Below, in pieces: positions 32,171 through 42,148 of a DNA stretch of 64,000 nucleotides (the stretch's first letter is position 1; every line of letters begins with the position of its first letter). Under the pieces are notes generated by a model that saw only the letters and a list, made by a program, of their open reading frames with translations, searched no databases and was not told where the DNA came from. The DNA lies in NCBI RefSeq assembly GCF_000620625.1, contig NZ_JIAW01000014.1:62001-126000 (forward strand). Reading direction: 5' to 3'. The translations under genes were made by a program, and so were the position numbers. Source of the DNA: Mycobacterium sp. URHB0044. Its GTDB lineage: Bacteria; Actinomycetota; Actinomycetes; Mycobacteriales; Mycobacteriaceae.

Positions 32171-33052
32171 ATGCGTGGGTTCTTGCGAGCGATCGTGACC
32201 GTGGTGCTGGCCGCGGGGCTGTGGTCGGCTTCGCCGGTCTCGGCGACGGCGGAAGGCGTCGAGTACCTGATGGTGCCCTCGGGCGCCATGGGACGCGACA
32301 TCCCGGTGGCGTTCCAGGCCGGTGGACCGCACGCGGTGATCCTGCTCGACGCGTTCAACGCGGGTGACCCGGTGAGCAACTGGGTGACGGCGGGCAACGC
32401 GATGAACACCTTCGCGGGCAAGGGCGTCTCCGTTGCCGCCCCTGCCAGCGGCGCATGGAGCCTGTACACCAACTGGGAGCAGGACGGCGGTCGCCAGTGG
32501 GAGACCTTCCTGTCCAGCGAGCTGCCGGACTGGCTGGCGGCCAACAAGGGCCTCGCACCCGGCGGCCACGGCATCGTCGGCGCCGCGCAGGGCGGCACCG
32601 GCGCCTTGATGATGGCGGCGTTCCACCCCGACCGGTACCGCTACGCCGGGTCGATGTCGGGCTTCCTCACCCCGTCGCAGACCGCGTTGAACGGCGCCAT
32701 CACGGCGGGCCTGGCGCAGTGGGGCGGGGTGGACACCCGCAACATGTGGGGTTTGCCACAACTCGGCCGCTGGAAGTGGCACGACCCCGACGTGCACGTG
32801 CAACTGCTCGCCGACAACAACACGCGGCTGTGGGTCTTCAGCCCCTCGACGCTGGAGTGCAGTGATCCCGCAGCGATGATCGGCTACTGCGATCAGGCGC
32901 AGGGCAGCAACCGAACCTTCTATCAGCACTACCGCGCAGTCGGCGGCCACAACGGCCACTTCGACTTCCCGACGGCCGGTAACCATGACTGGTCGAGCTG
33001 GGGTCCGCAGCTGGCCGCGCTGTCCGGCGACCTCGCTGCTGCGATCAAGTAG
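32171..33052 (+). CDS. mpt51: MPT51-type antigen 85 relative lacking the catalytic serine
   Basis: 293 aa with signal peptide (FLRAIVTVVLAAGLWSASPVSATA). Antigen 85 alpha/beta-hydrolase fold, but the nucleophile elbow GLSMAG is GAAQGG (HGIVGAAQGGTGALMM), so no serine nucleophile and no mycolyltransferase activity is expected. The trehalose loop is also changed (LDAFNAGDPVSNWVT). Known MPT51/FbpD is non-catalytic and secreted, binding fibronectin or matrix. The place after fbpA matches Rv3803c. The mature part is shorter than Ag85 proteins. Confidence 0.92.
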   Translation: MRGFLRAIVTVVLAAGLWSASPVSATAEGVEYLMVPSGAMGRDIPVAFQAGGPHAVILLDAFNAGDPVSNWVTAGNAMNTFAGKGVSVAAPASGAWSLYTNWEQDGGRQWETFLSSELPDWLAANKGLAPGGHGIVGAAQGGTGALMMAAFHPDRYRYAGSMSGFLTPSQTALNGAITAGLAQWGGVDTRNMWGLPQLGRWKWHDPDVHVQLLADNNTRLWVFSPSTLECSDPAAMIGYCDQAQGSNRTFYQHYRAVGGHNGHFDFPTAGNHDWSSWGPQLAALSGDLAAAIK

Positions 33053-33109
33053 GCCGGCGCTGGCAAAGACCACGACGGTGCTGCGGCGACCAGCCGGTAC
33101 CTTGGAGAC

Positions 33110-33604
33110 GTGCGATACGAGGTAGGGCCGGCAGCCGGTCCGGCAAAGGGGCTGCCCCGTTACCGCACCCTAGGCACGGTCGCGTGTGCGGCGTTGCTGG
33201 TAAGCGGTTGCGGGATGAGCGACAGCATGCTCGCCACCATCGGGGTGGCGACATCGGAGACCGCTCCCGCGGGGTCCGGTGCGCAACCCATCGCGCAGCC
33301 GCCGGGACAGGGCGACGGTCCGGCCGAGGCCCTGCACGCGACGCCTCGCCAACGCGGCTACCTCGATGCGCTCACCGCTGCGGGCGTGCAACCGTCCAGC
33401 GAACTGCTGGCGCTGAGCATCGGCTCGTACGTGTGCCAGGCCAAGGCTGCGGAACAGAGCGACCAGGCGGTGTGGGACTTCGTGCTGCCGATGGTGCGCG
33501 GCGACGTCCGCGACGCCCACGGCAGCTCGCAGGCCCCACCGGTGGGTGAGGTCAACTCCGCCACCGCCGACTACATTCGCATCGCCACCGAACGACTCTG
33601 CTAG
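33110..33604 (+). CDS. DUF732-type lipoprotein
   Basis: 164 aa from GTG 33110 (TACCTT -10 six nt before: leaderless). The lipobox ALLVSGCGMS (Cys about residue 34) follows a hydrophobic segment, so it is a lipoprotein with a rather long polar N-tail. The C-terminal part (about 85-164) is the small helical DUF732 domain (FLxxLxxxG style: GYLDALTAAGVQPSSELL) with paired cysteines at YVCQAKAA and RLC. Function unknown. It is 9 bp before the culp6 start. Confidence 0.8.
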   Translation: MRYEVGPAAGPAKGLPRYRTLGTVACAALLVSGCGMSDSMLATIGVATSETAPAGSGAQPIAQPPGQGDGPAEALHATPRQRGYLDALTAAGVQPSSELLALSIGSYVCQAKAAEQSDQAVWDFVLPMVRGDVRDAHGSSQAPPVGEVNSATADYIRIATERLC

Positions 33605-33613
33605 CAGGAGAAC

Positions 33614-34627
33614 ATGCCGACCACCCGACGCAAGCGTCACCGCATCCTCGCCCTGGCTGCCGCCGGGGCCGTCGCCGTGCTGGTGGCCGTCGTGGTCGCC
33701 GCGGTGGTGGTCTGGCTGCGGCAGCCCGAAACGCCGCCGTCCGCGGTGCCGCCCATCGCCAGTCCCCCGACGGCCGTCCCGCCGACCAGCGGGCAGCGCA
33801 AGCCGCGTCCGGAGTTCCAGAGTGCGGACTGCCCCGACGTCCAGTTGATGTCGATCCCCGGCACGTGGGAGTCCTCGCCGCAGCTCGACCCGCTGAATCC
33901 GACGCAGTTCCCGATTGCGCTGCTGCTCAACGTGACCAACCCGCTGCGTGACGCCTTCGACAGTGGTCGCCTCGCGCAGTTCACGGTTCCGTACACCGCG
34001 CAGTTCCACAATCCGTTCTCGGCGGACAAGCAGATGTCGTACAACGACAGCCGCGCCGAGGGCACCCGCGCCGCGATCGCCGAGCTGACGGCGATGAACG
34101 AGCGCTGCCCCCTGACCAGTTACGTGATCATCGGCTTCTCGCAGGGTGCGGTGATCGCCGGCGACATCGCCAGCGACATCGGCAATGGCCGCGGCCCCAT
34201 CGACGAGGATCTGGTGCTCGGTGTGACGTTGATCGCCGACGGCCGCAGGCAGGACTCCGTCGGCCAGGACGTCGGCCCGAACCCGGACGGGCAGGGCGCC
34301 GAGATCACGCTGGCCGAGGTGCCCACCCTGTCGTCGCTCGGGCTTTCGATGACGGGACCGCGCCCCGGCGGATTCGGCACGCTGAATGACCGCACCAACG
34401 AGATCTGCGCGCGGGGCGACCTGATCTGCGCCGCACCGACATCGGCGTTCTCGATCATCAACCTGCCGAAGACGCTTGAGACGCTCAGTGGTGGCGCGGG
34501 CGCGCCGGTGCACGCGTTGTACAACACCCCGGAGTTCTGGAACCTGGACGGCAAGACCGCCCCGCAGTGGACGTTGTCGTGGGCGCAAGGCGTGATCGAG
34601 AACGCGCCTCACCCGAAACACGGTTGA
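33614..34627 (+). CDS. culp6: Cutinase-like envelope lipase Culp6
   Basis: 337 aa. N-terminal membrane anchor (about residues 11-34), Pro-rich linker, then cutinase domain. Catalytic serine in IIGFSQGAVIAGD (Ser176), with Asp and His further on; cysteines at SADCPDVQ, NERCPL, NEICARGDLICA form the family disulfides. The homolog Rv3802c is an essential phospholipase/thioesterase of the wall, thought to act near mycolate export. Adjacent to fadD32-pks13 as in all mycobacteria. The next 269 bp hold no gene; they contain -10-like TAGGGT (34694-34699) and TACGAT (34793-34798), and the fadD32 ribosome site GACAGGAGAG, so fadD32 probably has a long leader. Confidence 0.93.
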   Translation: MPTTRRKRHRILALAAAGAVAVLVAVVVAAVVVWLRQPETPPSAVPPIASPPTAVPPTSGQRKPRPEFQSADCPDVQLMSIPGTWESSPQLDPLNPTQFPIALLLNVTNPLRDAFDSGRLAQFTVPYTAQFHNPFSADKQMSYNDSRAEGTRAAIAELTAMNERCPLTSYVIIGFSQGAVIAGDIASDIGNGRGPIDEDLVLGVTLIADGRRQDSVGQDVGPNPDGQGAEITLAEVPTLSSLGLSMTGPRPGGFGTLNDRTNEICARGDLICAAPTSAFSIINLPKTLETLSGGAGAPVHALYNTPEFWNLDGKTAPQWTLSWAQGVIENAPHPKHG

Positions 34628-34896
34628 GTAAAGATCCCGCCAAGGATTTGGCCTGTGCGGGGCGCTCACCTAACATTAAGAGAAACGTAAGAGTAGGGTT
34701 CGGCATCGGCCCGAGGGAACCCGATCAGACGCCGTGTGAGGCATCCAGAGAGTGTCTGACCAGTGATCCCGGGGCCGATGGCTACATCCCGGTACGATTC
34801 TCGGGGTTTGGCGTATGTGACGGCCGAACGACAGCGCGTCGGCCGGATACTCCGTGCGGAGCGAACCGTGACGATGTGCATTGACAGGAGAGTGAA

Positions 34897-36786
34897 ATGG
34901 GATTCCACAATCCGTTCCTAAAGGACGGACTCCTCAGGTTTCCCGACAACGGCAGCGTGGTGCGCCACGTCGAGAAGTGGGCGAAGGTGCGCGGCGACAA
35001 GCTCGCCTACCGGTTCCTCGACTTCTCGATCGAGCGCGACGGTGTCGAGCGCGATCTGAACTGGGCGAACTTCAGCATCCGGAACAAGGCCGTCGCGGCC
35101 CGGTTGCAGCAGGTGACCGAGCCGAACGATCGGGTCGCGATCCTCTGCCCGCAGAACCTGGAGTACATGGTCGCCTTCTTCGGCGCGCTCTACTCCGGCC
35201 GCATCGCGGTGCCGTTGTTCGACCCGTCCGAGCCCGGGCACGTCGGCCGGCTGCACGCGGTGCTCGACGACTGCGAGCCGACGGCGATCCTGACCACCAC
35301 CGACGCCGCCGAGGGCGTCCGCAAGTTCTTCCGCAGCCGCCCGGCCAACCAGCGCCCGCGTGTCATCGCCGTGGACGCCGTGCCCGACGAGGTCGGCGCC
35401 ACGTGGCAACACGTCGACATCAGCACCGACACCATCGCCTACCTGCAGTACACCTCCGGCTCGACGCGCATCCCGACCGGCGTGCAGATCACTCACCTCA
35501 ACCTGGCCACGAACGTCGTTCAGGTCATCGAGGCGCTCGACGGCGAGGAGGGCGACCGCGGGGTCTCCTGGTTGCCGTTCTTCCACGACATGGGTCTGAT
35601 CACCGCACTGGTGGCGCCGATGATCGGCCACTATGTCACGTTCATGACGCCCGCGGCATTCGTGCGCAGGCCGGGCCGCTGGATCCGCGAGATGGCCCGC
35701 AAGCCCGGCGACATCGGTGGCGTCATCTCGGTGGCACCCAACTTCGCGTTCGATCACGCCGCCGCGCGTGGCCTCCCCAAGGACGGCGAACCGCCACTGG
35801 ACCTGTCCAACGTCAAGGCGGTGCTCAACGGCAGCGAGCCGATCTCGGCCGCGACCGTGCGCCGGTTCAACGAGGCGTTCAACCCGTACGGTTTCAAGCC
35901 GGTGGCACTCAAGCCGTCCTACGGCCTCGCCGAGGCGACGCTGTTCGTCTCGACCACCCCGGCCAACGAGCCGCCGAAGATCATCTCGGTGGATCGCGAC
36001 GAGCTGAACAACCACCGCTTCGTCGAGGTGCCCGACGATTCGCCGAAGGCCGTCGCTCAGGCGTCGGCTGGCAAGGTCGGCATCGCCGAGTGGGCCACCA
36101 TCGTCGACGCCGAGTCGGCCAGCGAGCTGCCCGACGGGCAGATCGGCGAGATCTGGATCAGCGGCCAGAACATGGGCACCGGCTACTGGGGCAAGCCCGA
36201 CGAAACCCGCGAGACGTTCCAGAACATCCTCAAGTCGCGGACCAATCCGTCCCACGCCGAAGGCGCGACGGACGACGCGACGTGGGTGCGCACCGGCGAC
36301 TACGGCGCCTTCTACCAAGGCGACCTGTACATCACCGGGCGCGTCAAGGACCTGGTGATCATCGACGGCCGCAACCACTATCCGCAGGATCTGGAGTACT
36401 CCGCGCAGGAGGCCAGCCGTGCGCTGCGGACCGGGTTCGTCGCCGCGTTCTCGGTGCCGGCAAACCAGCTGCCCGACGAGGTGTTCGACAACGCCCACGC
36501 GGGCCTCAAGCGCGACCCTGACGACTCCAGCGAGCAGTTGGTAATCGTCGCCGAGCGTGCGCCAGGCGCACACAAGATGGACCTGACTCCGGTGGTGGAC
36601 GACATCCGGGCGGCCATCGCCGTCCGGCACGGCGTGACCGTGCGCGACGTCCTGCTCACGCCTGCGGGGGCCATCCCACGCACGTCGAGCGGAAAGATCG
36701 GCCGGCGCGCATGCCGTTCGGCCTACCTCGATGGGTCGCTGCGCACCGGCAAGGTCGCCAACGCGTTCCCCGATCAAGCGGACTGA
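34897..36786 (+). CDS. fadD32: Long-chain fatty-acyl-AMP ligase FadD32
   Basis: 629 aa, ATG 34897 with GACAGGAGAG upstream. Activates the meromycolic acid as acyl-AMP and loads it on Pks13. ANL-superfamily motifs: P-loop YTSGSTRIPTGV, GVSWLPFFHDMGLIT, LKPSYGLAEATLF and the GDYGAFYQGDLYITGR hinge region with the late lysine in PRTSSGKIGRR. The FAAL-type insertion keeps it from making CoA esters. Start of the mycolate-condensation operon: pks13 begins 35 bp later, then accD4. Confidence 0.98.
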   Translation: MGFHNPFLKDGLLRFPDNGSVVRHVEKWAKVRGDKLAYRFLDFSIERDGVERDLNWANFSIRNKAVAARLQQVTEPNDRVAILCPQNLEYMVAFFGALYSGRIAVPLFDPSEPGHVGRLHAVLDDCEPTAILTTTDAAEGVRKFFRSRPANQRPRVIAVDAVPDEVGATWQHVDISTDTIAYLQYTSGSTRIPTGVQITHLNLATNVVQVIEALDGEEGDRGVSWLPFFHDMGLITALVAPMIGHYVTFMTPAAFVRRPGRWIREMARKPGDIGGVISVAPNFAFDHAAARGLPKDGEPPLDLSNVKAVLNGSEPISAATVRRFNEAFNPYGFKPVALKPSYGLAEATLFVSTTPANEPPKIISVDRDELNNHRFVEVPDDSPKAVAQASAGKVGIAEWATIVDAESASELPDGQIGEIWISGQNMGTGYWGKPDETRETFQNILKSRTNPSHAEGATDDATWVRTGDYGAFYQGDLYITGRVKDLVIIDGRNHYPQDLEYSAQEASRALRTGFVAAFSVPANQLPDEVFDNAHAGLKRDPDDSSEQLVIVAERAPGAHKMDLTPVVDDIRAAIAVRHGVTVRDVLLTPAGAIPRTSSGKIGRRACRSAYLDGSLRTGKVANAFPDQAD

Positions 36787-36821
36787 CCGCGATCCAAGCC
36801 GCGCAGCGGCGAAAGTGAGCA

Positions 36822-39800
36822 GTGAAGATGACTGACGCCGAGAACGATTCGCCAGAGGCAGGCCAGAGCCAGCCACGCACCGACCTCACCGTGCCCGAGA
36901 TGCGGGAGTGGCTGCGCAAGTGGATCGCCAATGCCACGGGGCAGTCGCCGGATTCGATCAACGAGTCCACGCCGATGGTCGAGCTCGGCTTGTCGTCGCG
37001 TGATGCGGTCGCAATGGCCAGCGACATCGAGGACCTCACCGGTGTGACGCTGACGGCCACCGTCGCGTTCCGGCATCCGACCATCGAGTCGCTTGCCACC
37101 GTGATCGTCGAGGGCGAGCCGGAACTCGAGGGCGGCGAATTCACCGAAGAGGACTGGTCGCGCACCAAGGACGTCGACGACATTGCGATCATCGGCATCG
37201 GCACCCGCTTTCCCGGTGACCTCAACACCCCCGACGAGATGTGGCAGGCCCTGCTCGAGGGTCGCGACGCCATCACCGACCTGCCGGAGGGCCGCTGGGA
37301 GGAGTTCCTCAACGAGCCGCGTCTCGCCGAGCGGGTCGCGCGGGCGCGTACCCGCGGCGGCTACCTGAGCGACATCAAGGGTTTCGACGCCGAGTTCTTC
37401 GCGCTGTCGAAGATGGAAGCCGACAACATCGATCCGCAGCAGCGGATGGCGCTCGAGCTGGCGTGGGAAGCGTTGGAGAACGCCCGCATCCCCGCCTCGG
37501 CCCTGCGCGGCAGCAGTGTCGGCGTGTACATCGGCAGTTCCGTCAACGACTACATGTTCATGTCGGTCGCCGACCCGACCACCGCACACCCCTACGCGAT
37601 CACGGGCAACTCCAGCGCGGTCATCGCCAACCGGGTGTCGTACTTCTACGACTTCCGCGGGCCGTCGATGTCGATCGACACCGCGTGCTCGTCGTCGTTG
37701 GTCGCCGTGCACGAGGGCGTCAAGGCGCTGCGCGCAGGTGACGCCGACGTGGTGCTCGCCGGTGGCGTCAACGCACTCATCACTCCGTTGGTCACCATCG
37801 GGTTCGACGAGGTCGGTGGCGTTTTGGCGCCCGACGGCCGGATCAAGTCGTTCTCCAAGGACGCCGACGGTTACGCCCGCTCCGAGGGCGGCGGCATGGT
37901 GGTGCTCAAGCGCGTCGCCGACGCCCGGCGCGACGGTGACGACATCATCGCCGTCATCGCGGGCAGCGCGGTCAACCACGACGGCCGGTCCAACGGCCTG
38001 CTGGCGCCCAACCCGGACGCCCAGGCCGACGTGCTGCGCAAGGCCTACAAGGATGCAGGCATCGACCCGCGCAACGTCGACTACGTCGAAGCGCACGGCA
38101 CGGGCACCATCCTCGGTGACCCGATCGAGGCCGATGCGCTGGGCCGGGTGATCGGCAAGGGCAGGCCCGCCGACAAGCCCGCACTGCTGGGCGCGGTGAA
38201 ATCCAATGTGGGACACCTGGAGTCGGCCGCCGGTGCGGCGAGCCTGGCGAAGGTGGCGCTGTCGCTGCGCAACGACAAGCTGCCGCCGTCGATCAACTAC
38301 ACCGGGCCCAACCCCTACATCGACTTCGAGTCCATCCGGATCAAGGTCAACGACACGGTGAGCGACTGGCCGCGCTACAGCGGCCACGCCATCGCAGGCG
38401 TGTCCGGCTTCGGCTTCGGTGGCGCCAACGCCCACCTCGTCGTGCGCGAAGTGTTGCCTTCCGATCTCGTCGAGCCGGAACCCGAACCGGAGCAGGTCGC
38501 CGAGAAGCCGGCCGCGGCCGATGCCGACGCGGTGTACGTCGGCGGGGTCCGGATGGACGAGTACGGCGAATTCATCGACGACGACGAACCCGACCACGTG
38601 GCTGCCGCGGACGACTCGGAGCCGGAGCTGCCCGGTCTGACCGACGAGGCGCTGCGCCTGCTGGAGATTGCGCGCGAGGAGCTCGCGGCCGAAGAGGCCG
38701 AGAACTCGACCAAACCCCTTGTTCCGCTGGCTGTTTCGGGATTCCTTACCTCCCGCAAGCGCTCCACGGCTGCCGAGCTCGCCGACTGGATGGAAAGCCA
38801 GGAGGGTCAGGCGGCGTCGCTGGAGTCGATCGGCCGGTCGCTGTCGAGGCGCAACCACGGCCGCTCCCGCGCGGTGGTGCTGGCCCACGACCACGACGAG
38901 GCGATCAAGGGTCTGCGGGCGCTGGCCGAGGGCAAGCAGAGCCCGCTGGTGCTGTCCGCCGACGGCCCGGTCAGCAACGGACCGGTGTGGGTGTTGGCCG
39001 GATTCGGTGCGCAGCACCGCAAGATGGGCAAGAGCCTGTACCTGCGCGACGAGATCTTCGCCGAGTGGATCAACAAGGTCGACGCCCTGGTTCAGGACGA
39101 GCTCGGCTACTCGGTGGTCGAGCTGATCCTCGACGATTCGAAGGACTACGGCATCGAGACCACGCAGGTCACGATCTTCGCCATCCAGGTCGCGCTCGGC
39201 GAACTGCTCAAGGCGCACGGCGCGAAACCCGCTGCGGTGGTTGGCCAGTCGCTCGGTGAGGCGGCGGCCGCGTACTTCGCCGGTGGCCTCTCGCTGGCCG
39301 ACGCCACCCGCACCATCTGCTCGCGCTCGCACCTGATGGGCGAGGGCGAGGCCATGCTGTTCGGCGAGTACATCCGGCTGATGGCGCTCGTCGAGTACTC
39401 CGCCGACGAGATCAAGACGGTCTTCTCGGACTTCCCCGATCTCGAGGTGTGCGTGTATGCCGCCCCGAACCAGACGGTGATCGGCGGCCCGCCCGAGCAG
39501 GTCGACGCGATCATCGCCCGCGCGGAATCCGAGGGGAAGTTCGCCCGCAAGTTCCAGACCAAGGGCGCCAGTCACACCCAGCAGATGGATCCGCTGCTCG
39601 GTGAACTGGCCGCCGAGCTGCAGGGCATCGAGCCGCAGCCGCTGAAGATCGCCTACTTCTCCACCGTCCACGAGGGTGGCTTCATCCGGCCCGGTGGTGA
39701 GCCGATCCACGACGTCGACTACTGGAAGAAGGGCCTGCGGCACAGCGTGTACTTCACGCACGGCATCCGCAACGCCGTCGACAACGGCCACACCACCTTC

Positions 39801-42143
39801 CTCGAGTTGGCGCCAAACCCCGTGGCGCTCATGCAGGTTGGCCTGACCACGGCCGCTGCCGGCCTGCATGACGCGCAGCTCGTCGCCACGCTGGCGCGCA
39901 AGCAGGACGAAGTCGACTCGATGGCCAACGCCATGGCTCAGCTGTTCGTGCACGGTCACGACCTCGACTTCCGCACCCTGTTCACCAGGGGCGACTACGC
40001 GGCCATCCCGCCGACCCGCTTCCGGCGCAAGCCGCACTGGCTCGACGTGCGGTTCTCCGGTGACGGTTCCTCGCTCATCCCCGGTTCGCACGTCGCGATG
40101 CCCGACGGAAAGCACGTGTGGGAGTACGCACCGCGCGGCGCGACCGACCTCGCGGCGTTGGTGAAAGCCGCTGCCACGCAGGTCATTCCGGACGCCAAGC
40201 TCACGGCCTTCGAGCAGCGCGCCGTTCCGGCCGACGATTCCCGCCTGGTGACCACGCTGGCCCGCCACCCCGGCGGCGCGACGGTGCAGGTGCACGCCCG
40301 CATCGACGAGTCCTTCACGTTGGTGTACGACGCCATCGTCACCCGCGCCGGGCAAGCGACTGCACTGCCGACGGCCGTCGGTGCCGGTGCGGCCGTGACC
40401 CAGGCGGCGCCGGTCGAGCTGGCTCCCGTCGAGGAGGAGGACGACGCGGCCATCCTGAGTGACAACCTCACTGCCGGTGCGGGTCTCGCGGCCGGCTTCG
40501 CGAAGTGGTCACCCGATTCCGGCGAAACGATCGCGCAGCGACTCGGCGCCATCGTCGGCGGGGCCATGGGCTACGAGCCCGAGGACCTGCCGTGGGAGGT
40601 GCCGCTGATCGAGCTCGGCCTGGACTCGCTGATGGCGGTGCGGATCAAGAACCGCGTCGAGTACGACTTCGACCTGCCGCCCATCCAGCTGACCGCCGTT
40701 CGCGATGCGAACCTGTACGCCGTCGAGAAGCTGATCGCGTACGCCATCGAGCACCGCGACGAGGTGCAGGAGCTGGCCGAGGTCCAGAAGACGCAGACCG
40801 ACGAGGAGATCGCCGCGGCCCAGGCCGAGCTGATGGGCGGTGCCACCACGGTGGCCGAGCTCGAGGAGCGGCTCGCCGAGAAGATGGCGGAAGCGGCCCC
40901 CGAGTCGTCCACTGAGGCACCCGCCGCGGATCTCGAGATCCCGCCGCCGCCTACCGATCCCAGCGGACCGCCGCAGGCTGAGCCAGCGAAGCCGAGCGCG
41001 ACGGCGGCTGCCGCCGCGGCCAAGGTGCTCACCCAGGAGGCCGTCACCGAGGCGCTCGGCGCCGACGTCCCCCCGCGTGATGCGGCCGAGCGCGTCACCT
41101 TCGCCACCTGGGCGATCGTGACCGGCAAGTCGCCCGGCGGCATCTTCAACCCGCTGCCGTCCATCGACGACGATGCGGCGCAGAAGATGGCGCAGCGGCT
41201 GTCCGAGCGCGCCGAGGGCACCATCACCGTCGAGAACGTGACATCGGCCAAGACCATCGAGGAACTGGCCACCCACGTCCGCAACCAGCTCGAGGACGGC
41301 GTGGTGGACGGGTTCGTGCGCACCCTGCGTGCGGCGCCCGAGGGCTCGAATCCTGTGCCGCTGTTCGTGTTCCATCCGGCGGGCGGGTCCACGGTGGTTT
41401 ACGAGCCGCTGATCAAGCGGCTGCCCGCAGACGTCCCGGTGTACGGCATCGAGCGGGTCGAGGGCGCCATCGAGGAGCGGGCCGCCGAATACGTGCCCAA
41501 ACTGCTGGAACTGCACGACGGTCCATTCGTGCTGGTTGGCTGGTCACTCGGTGGTGCGCTGGCCTACGCCTGCGCGATCGGTCTCAAGCGTGCCGGCGCC
41601 GATGTGCGGTTCGTCGGTCTCATCGACCTCGCGCTGCCCGGCGAGCCGATCGATCAGTCGAAGGAGGGGATGCGGGCCCGCTGGGACCGCTACGCCCTGT
41701 TCGCCCAGCGCACCTTCAACGTCGACATTCCCGAGATCCCCTATGAGGAACTGGAGAAGCTCGACGACGAGGGCCAGGTGAAGTTCGTGCTGGACGCCGT
41801 CGCGCAGAGCGGCGTGCAGGTCCCGGGCGGGATCATCGAGCACCAGCGCACCTCGTACCTGGACCAGCGGGCGCTGGCCACCATCGAGGTCCAGCCGTAC
41901 GACGGGCACGTCACGCTGTATCTGGCCGACCGGTACCACGATGACGCCATCGTCTTCGAGCCGGCGTACGCCACCCGCAAGCCCGACGGCGGTTGGGGCG
42001 AATTCGTCTCCGACCTCGAGGTGGTGCACATCGGGGGCGAGCACATCCAGGCCATCGACGAGCCGTACATTGCGAAGGTCGGCGCCCACATGAGCGAGGC
42101 AATCACCCGCATCGAAGCGGAAACGGACGAGAAGGTTAAGTAG
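36822..42143 (+). CDS. pks13: Polyketide synthase Pks13 (mycolic acid condensase)
   Basis: 1773 aa from GTG 36822 (ATG 36828 two codons later is equivalent). Condenses the meromycolyl chain with carboxy-acyl-CoA to give the mycolic beta-ketoester. Domains in order: N-terminal ACP (attachment Ser59 in ELGLSSRDAV), ketosynthase with DTACSSSLVA (Cys289), an acidic linker (about 545-620), acyltransferase GQSLGEA (Ser810), second ACP LGLDSLMAV (Ser1269), an Ala/Pro-rich linker, and thioesterase GWSLGGALAYA (Ser1575) which transfers the product to trehalose. All active residues intact. Slightly longer than the M. tuberculosis protein, mostly in linkers. Confidence 0.98.
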   Translation: MKMTDAENDSPEAGQSQPRTDLTVPEMREWLRKWIANATGQSPDSINESTPMVELGLSSRDAVAMASDIEDLTGVTLTATVAFRHPTIESLATVIVEGEPELEGGEFTEEDWSRTKDVDDIAIIGIGTRFPGDLNTPDEMWQALLEGRDAITDLPEGRWEEFLNEPRLAERVARARTRGGYLSDIKGFDAEFFALSKMEADNIDPQQRMALELAWEALENARIPASALRGSSVGVYIGSSVNDYMFMSVADPTTAHPYAITGNSSAVIANRVSYFYDFRGPSMSIDTACSSSLVAVHEGVKALRAGDADVVLAGGVNALITPLVTIGFDEVGGVLAPDGRIKSFSKDADGYARSEGGGMVVLKRVADARRDGDDIIAVIAGSAVNHDGRSNGLLAPNPDAQADVLRKAYKDAGIDPRNVDYVEAHGTGTILGDPIEADALGRVIGKGRPADKPALLGAVKSNVGHLESAAGAASLAKVALSLRNDKLPPSINYTGPNPYIDFESIRIKVNDTVSDWPRYSGHAIAGVSGFGFGGANAHLVVREVLPSDLVEPEPEPEQVAEKPAAADADAVYVGGVRMDEYGEFIDDDEPDHVAAADDSEPELPGLTDEALRLLEIAREELAAEEAENSTKPLVPLAVSGFLTSRKRSTAAELADWMESQEGQAASLESIGRSLSRRNHGRSRAVVLAHDHDEAIKGLRALAEGKQSPLVLSADGPVSNGPVWVLAGFGAQHRKMGKSLYLRDEIFAEWINKVDALVQDELGYSVVELILDDSKDYGIETTQVTIFAIQVALGELLKAHGAKPAAVVGQSLGEAAAAYFAGGLSLADATRTICSRSHLMGEGEAMLFGEYIRLMALVEYSADEIKTVFSDFPDLEVCVYAAPNQTVIGGPPEQVDAIIARAESEGKFARKFQTKGASHTQQMDPLLGELAAELQGIEPQPLKIAYFSTVHEGGFIRPGGEPIHDVDYWKKGLRHSVYFTHGIRNAVDNGHTTFLELAPNPVALMQVGLTTAAAGLHDAQLVATLARKQDEVDSMANAMAQLFVHGHDLDFRTLFTRGDYAAIPPTRFRRKPHWLDVRFSGDGSSLIPGSHVAMPDGKHVWEYAPRGATDLAALVKAAATQVIPDAKLTAFEQRAVPADDSRLVTTLARHPGGATVQVHARIDESFTLVYDAIVTRAGQATALPTAVGAGAAVTQAAPVELAPVEEEDDAAILSDNLTAGAGLAAGFAKWSPDSGETIAQRLGAIVGGAMGYEPEDLPWEVPLIELGLDSLMAVRIKNRVEYDFDLPPIQLTAVRDANLYAVEKLIAYAIEHRDEVQELAEVQKTQTDEEIAAAQAELMGGATTVAELEERLAEKMAEAAPESSTEAPAADLEIPPPPTDPSGPPQAEPAKPSATAAAAAAKVLTQEAVTEALGADVPPRDAAERVTFATWAIVTGKSPGGIFNPLPSIDDDAAQKMAQRLSERAEGTITVENVTSAKTIEELATHVRNQLEDGVVDGFVRTLRAAPEGSNPVPLFVFHPAGGSTVVYEPLIKRLPADVPVYGIERVEGAIEERAAEYVPKLLELHDGPFVLVGWSLGGALAYACAIGLKRAGADVRFVGLIDLALPGEPIDQSKEGMRARWDRYALFAQRTFNVDIPEIPYEELEKLDDEGQVKFVLDAVAQSGVQVPGGIIEHQRTSYLDQRALATIEVQPYDGHVTLYLADRYHDDAIVFEPAYATRKPDGGWGEFVSDLEVVHIGGEHIQAIDEPYIAKVGAHMSEAITRIEAETDEKVK

Positions 42144-42148
42144 GCGAC

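Noticed and set aside
36774..40355. Long minus-strand open frame (over 1100 codons) opposite pks13
   Set aside because: High GC makes long antisense frames common. It is opposite a fully conserved pks13, with no ribosome site and no recognisable domain.
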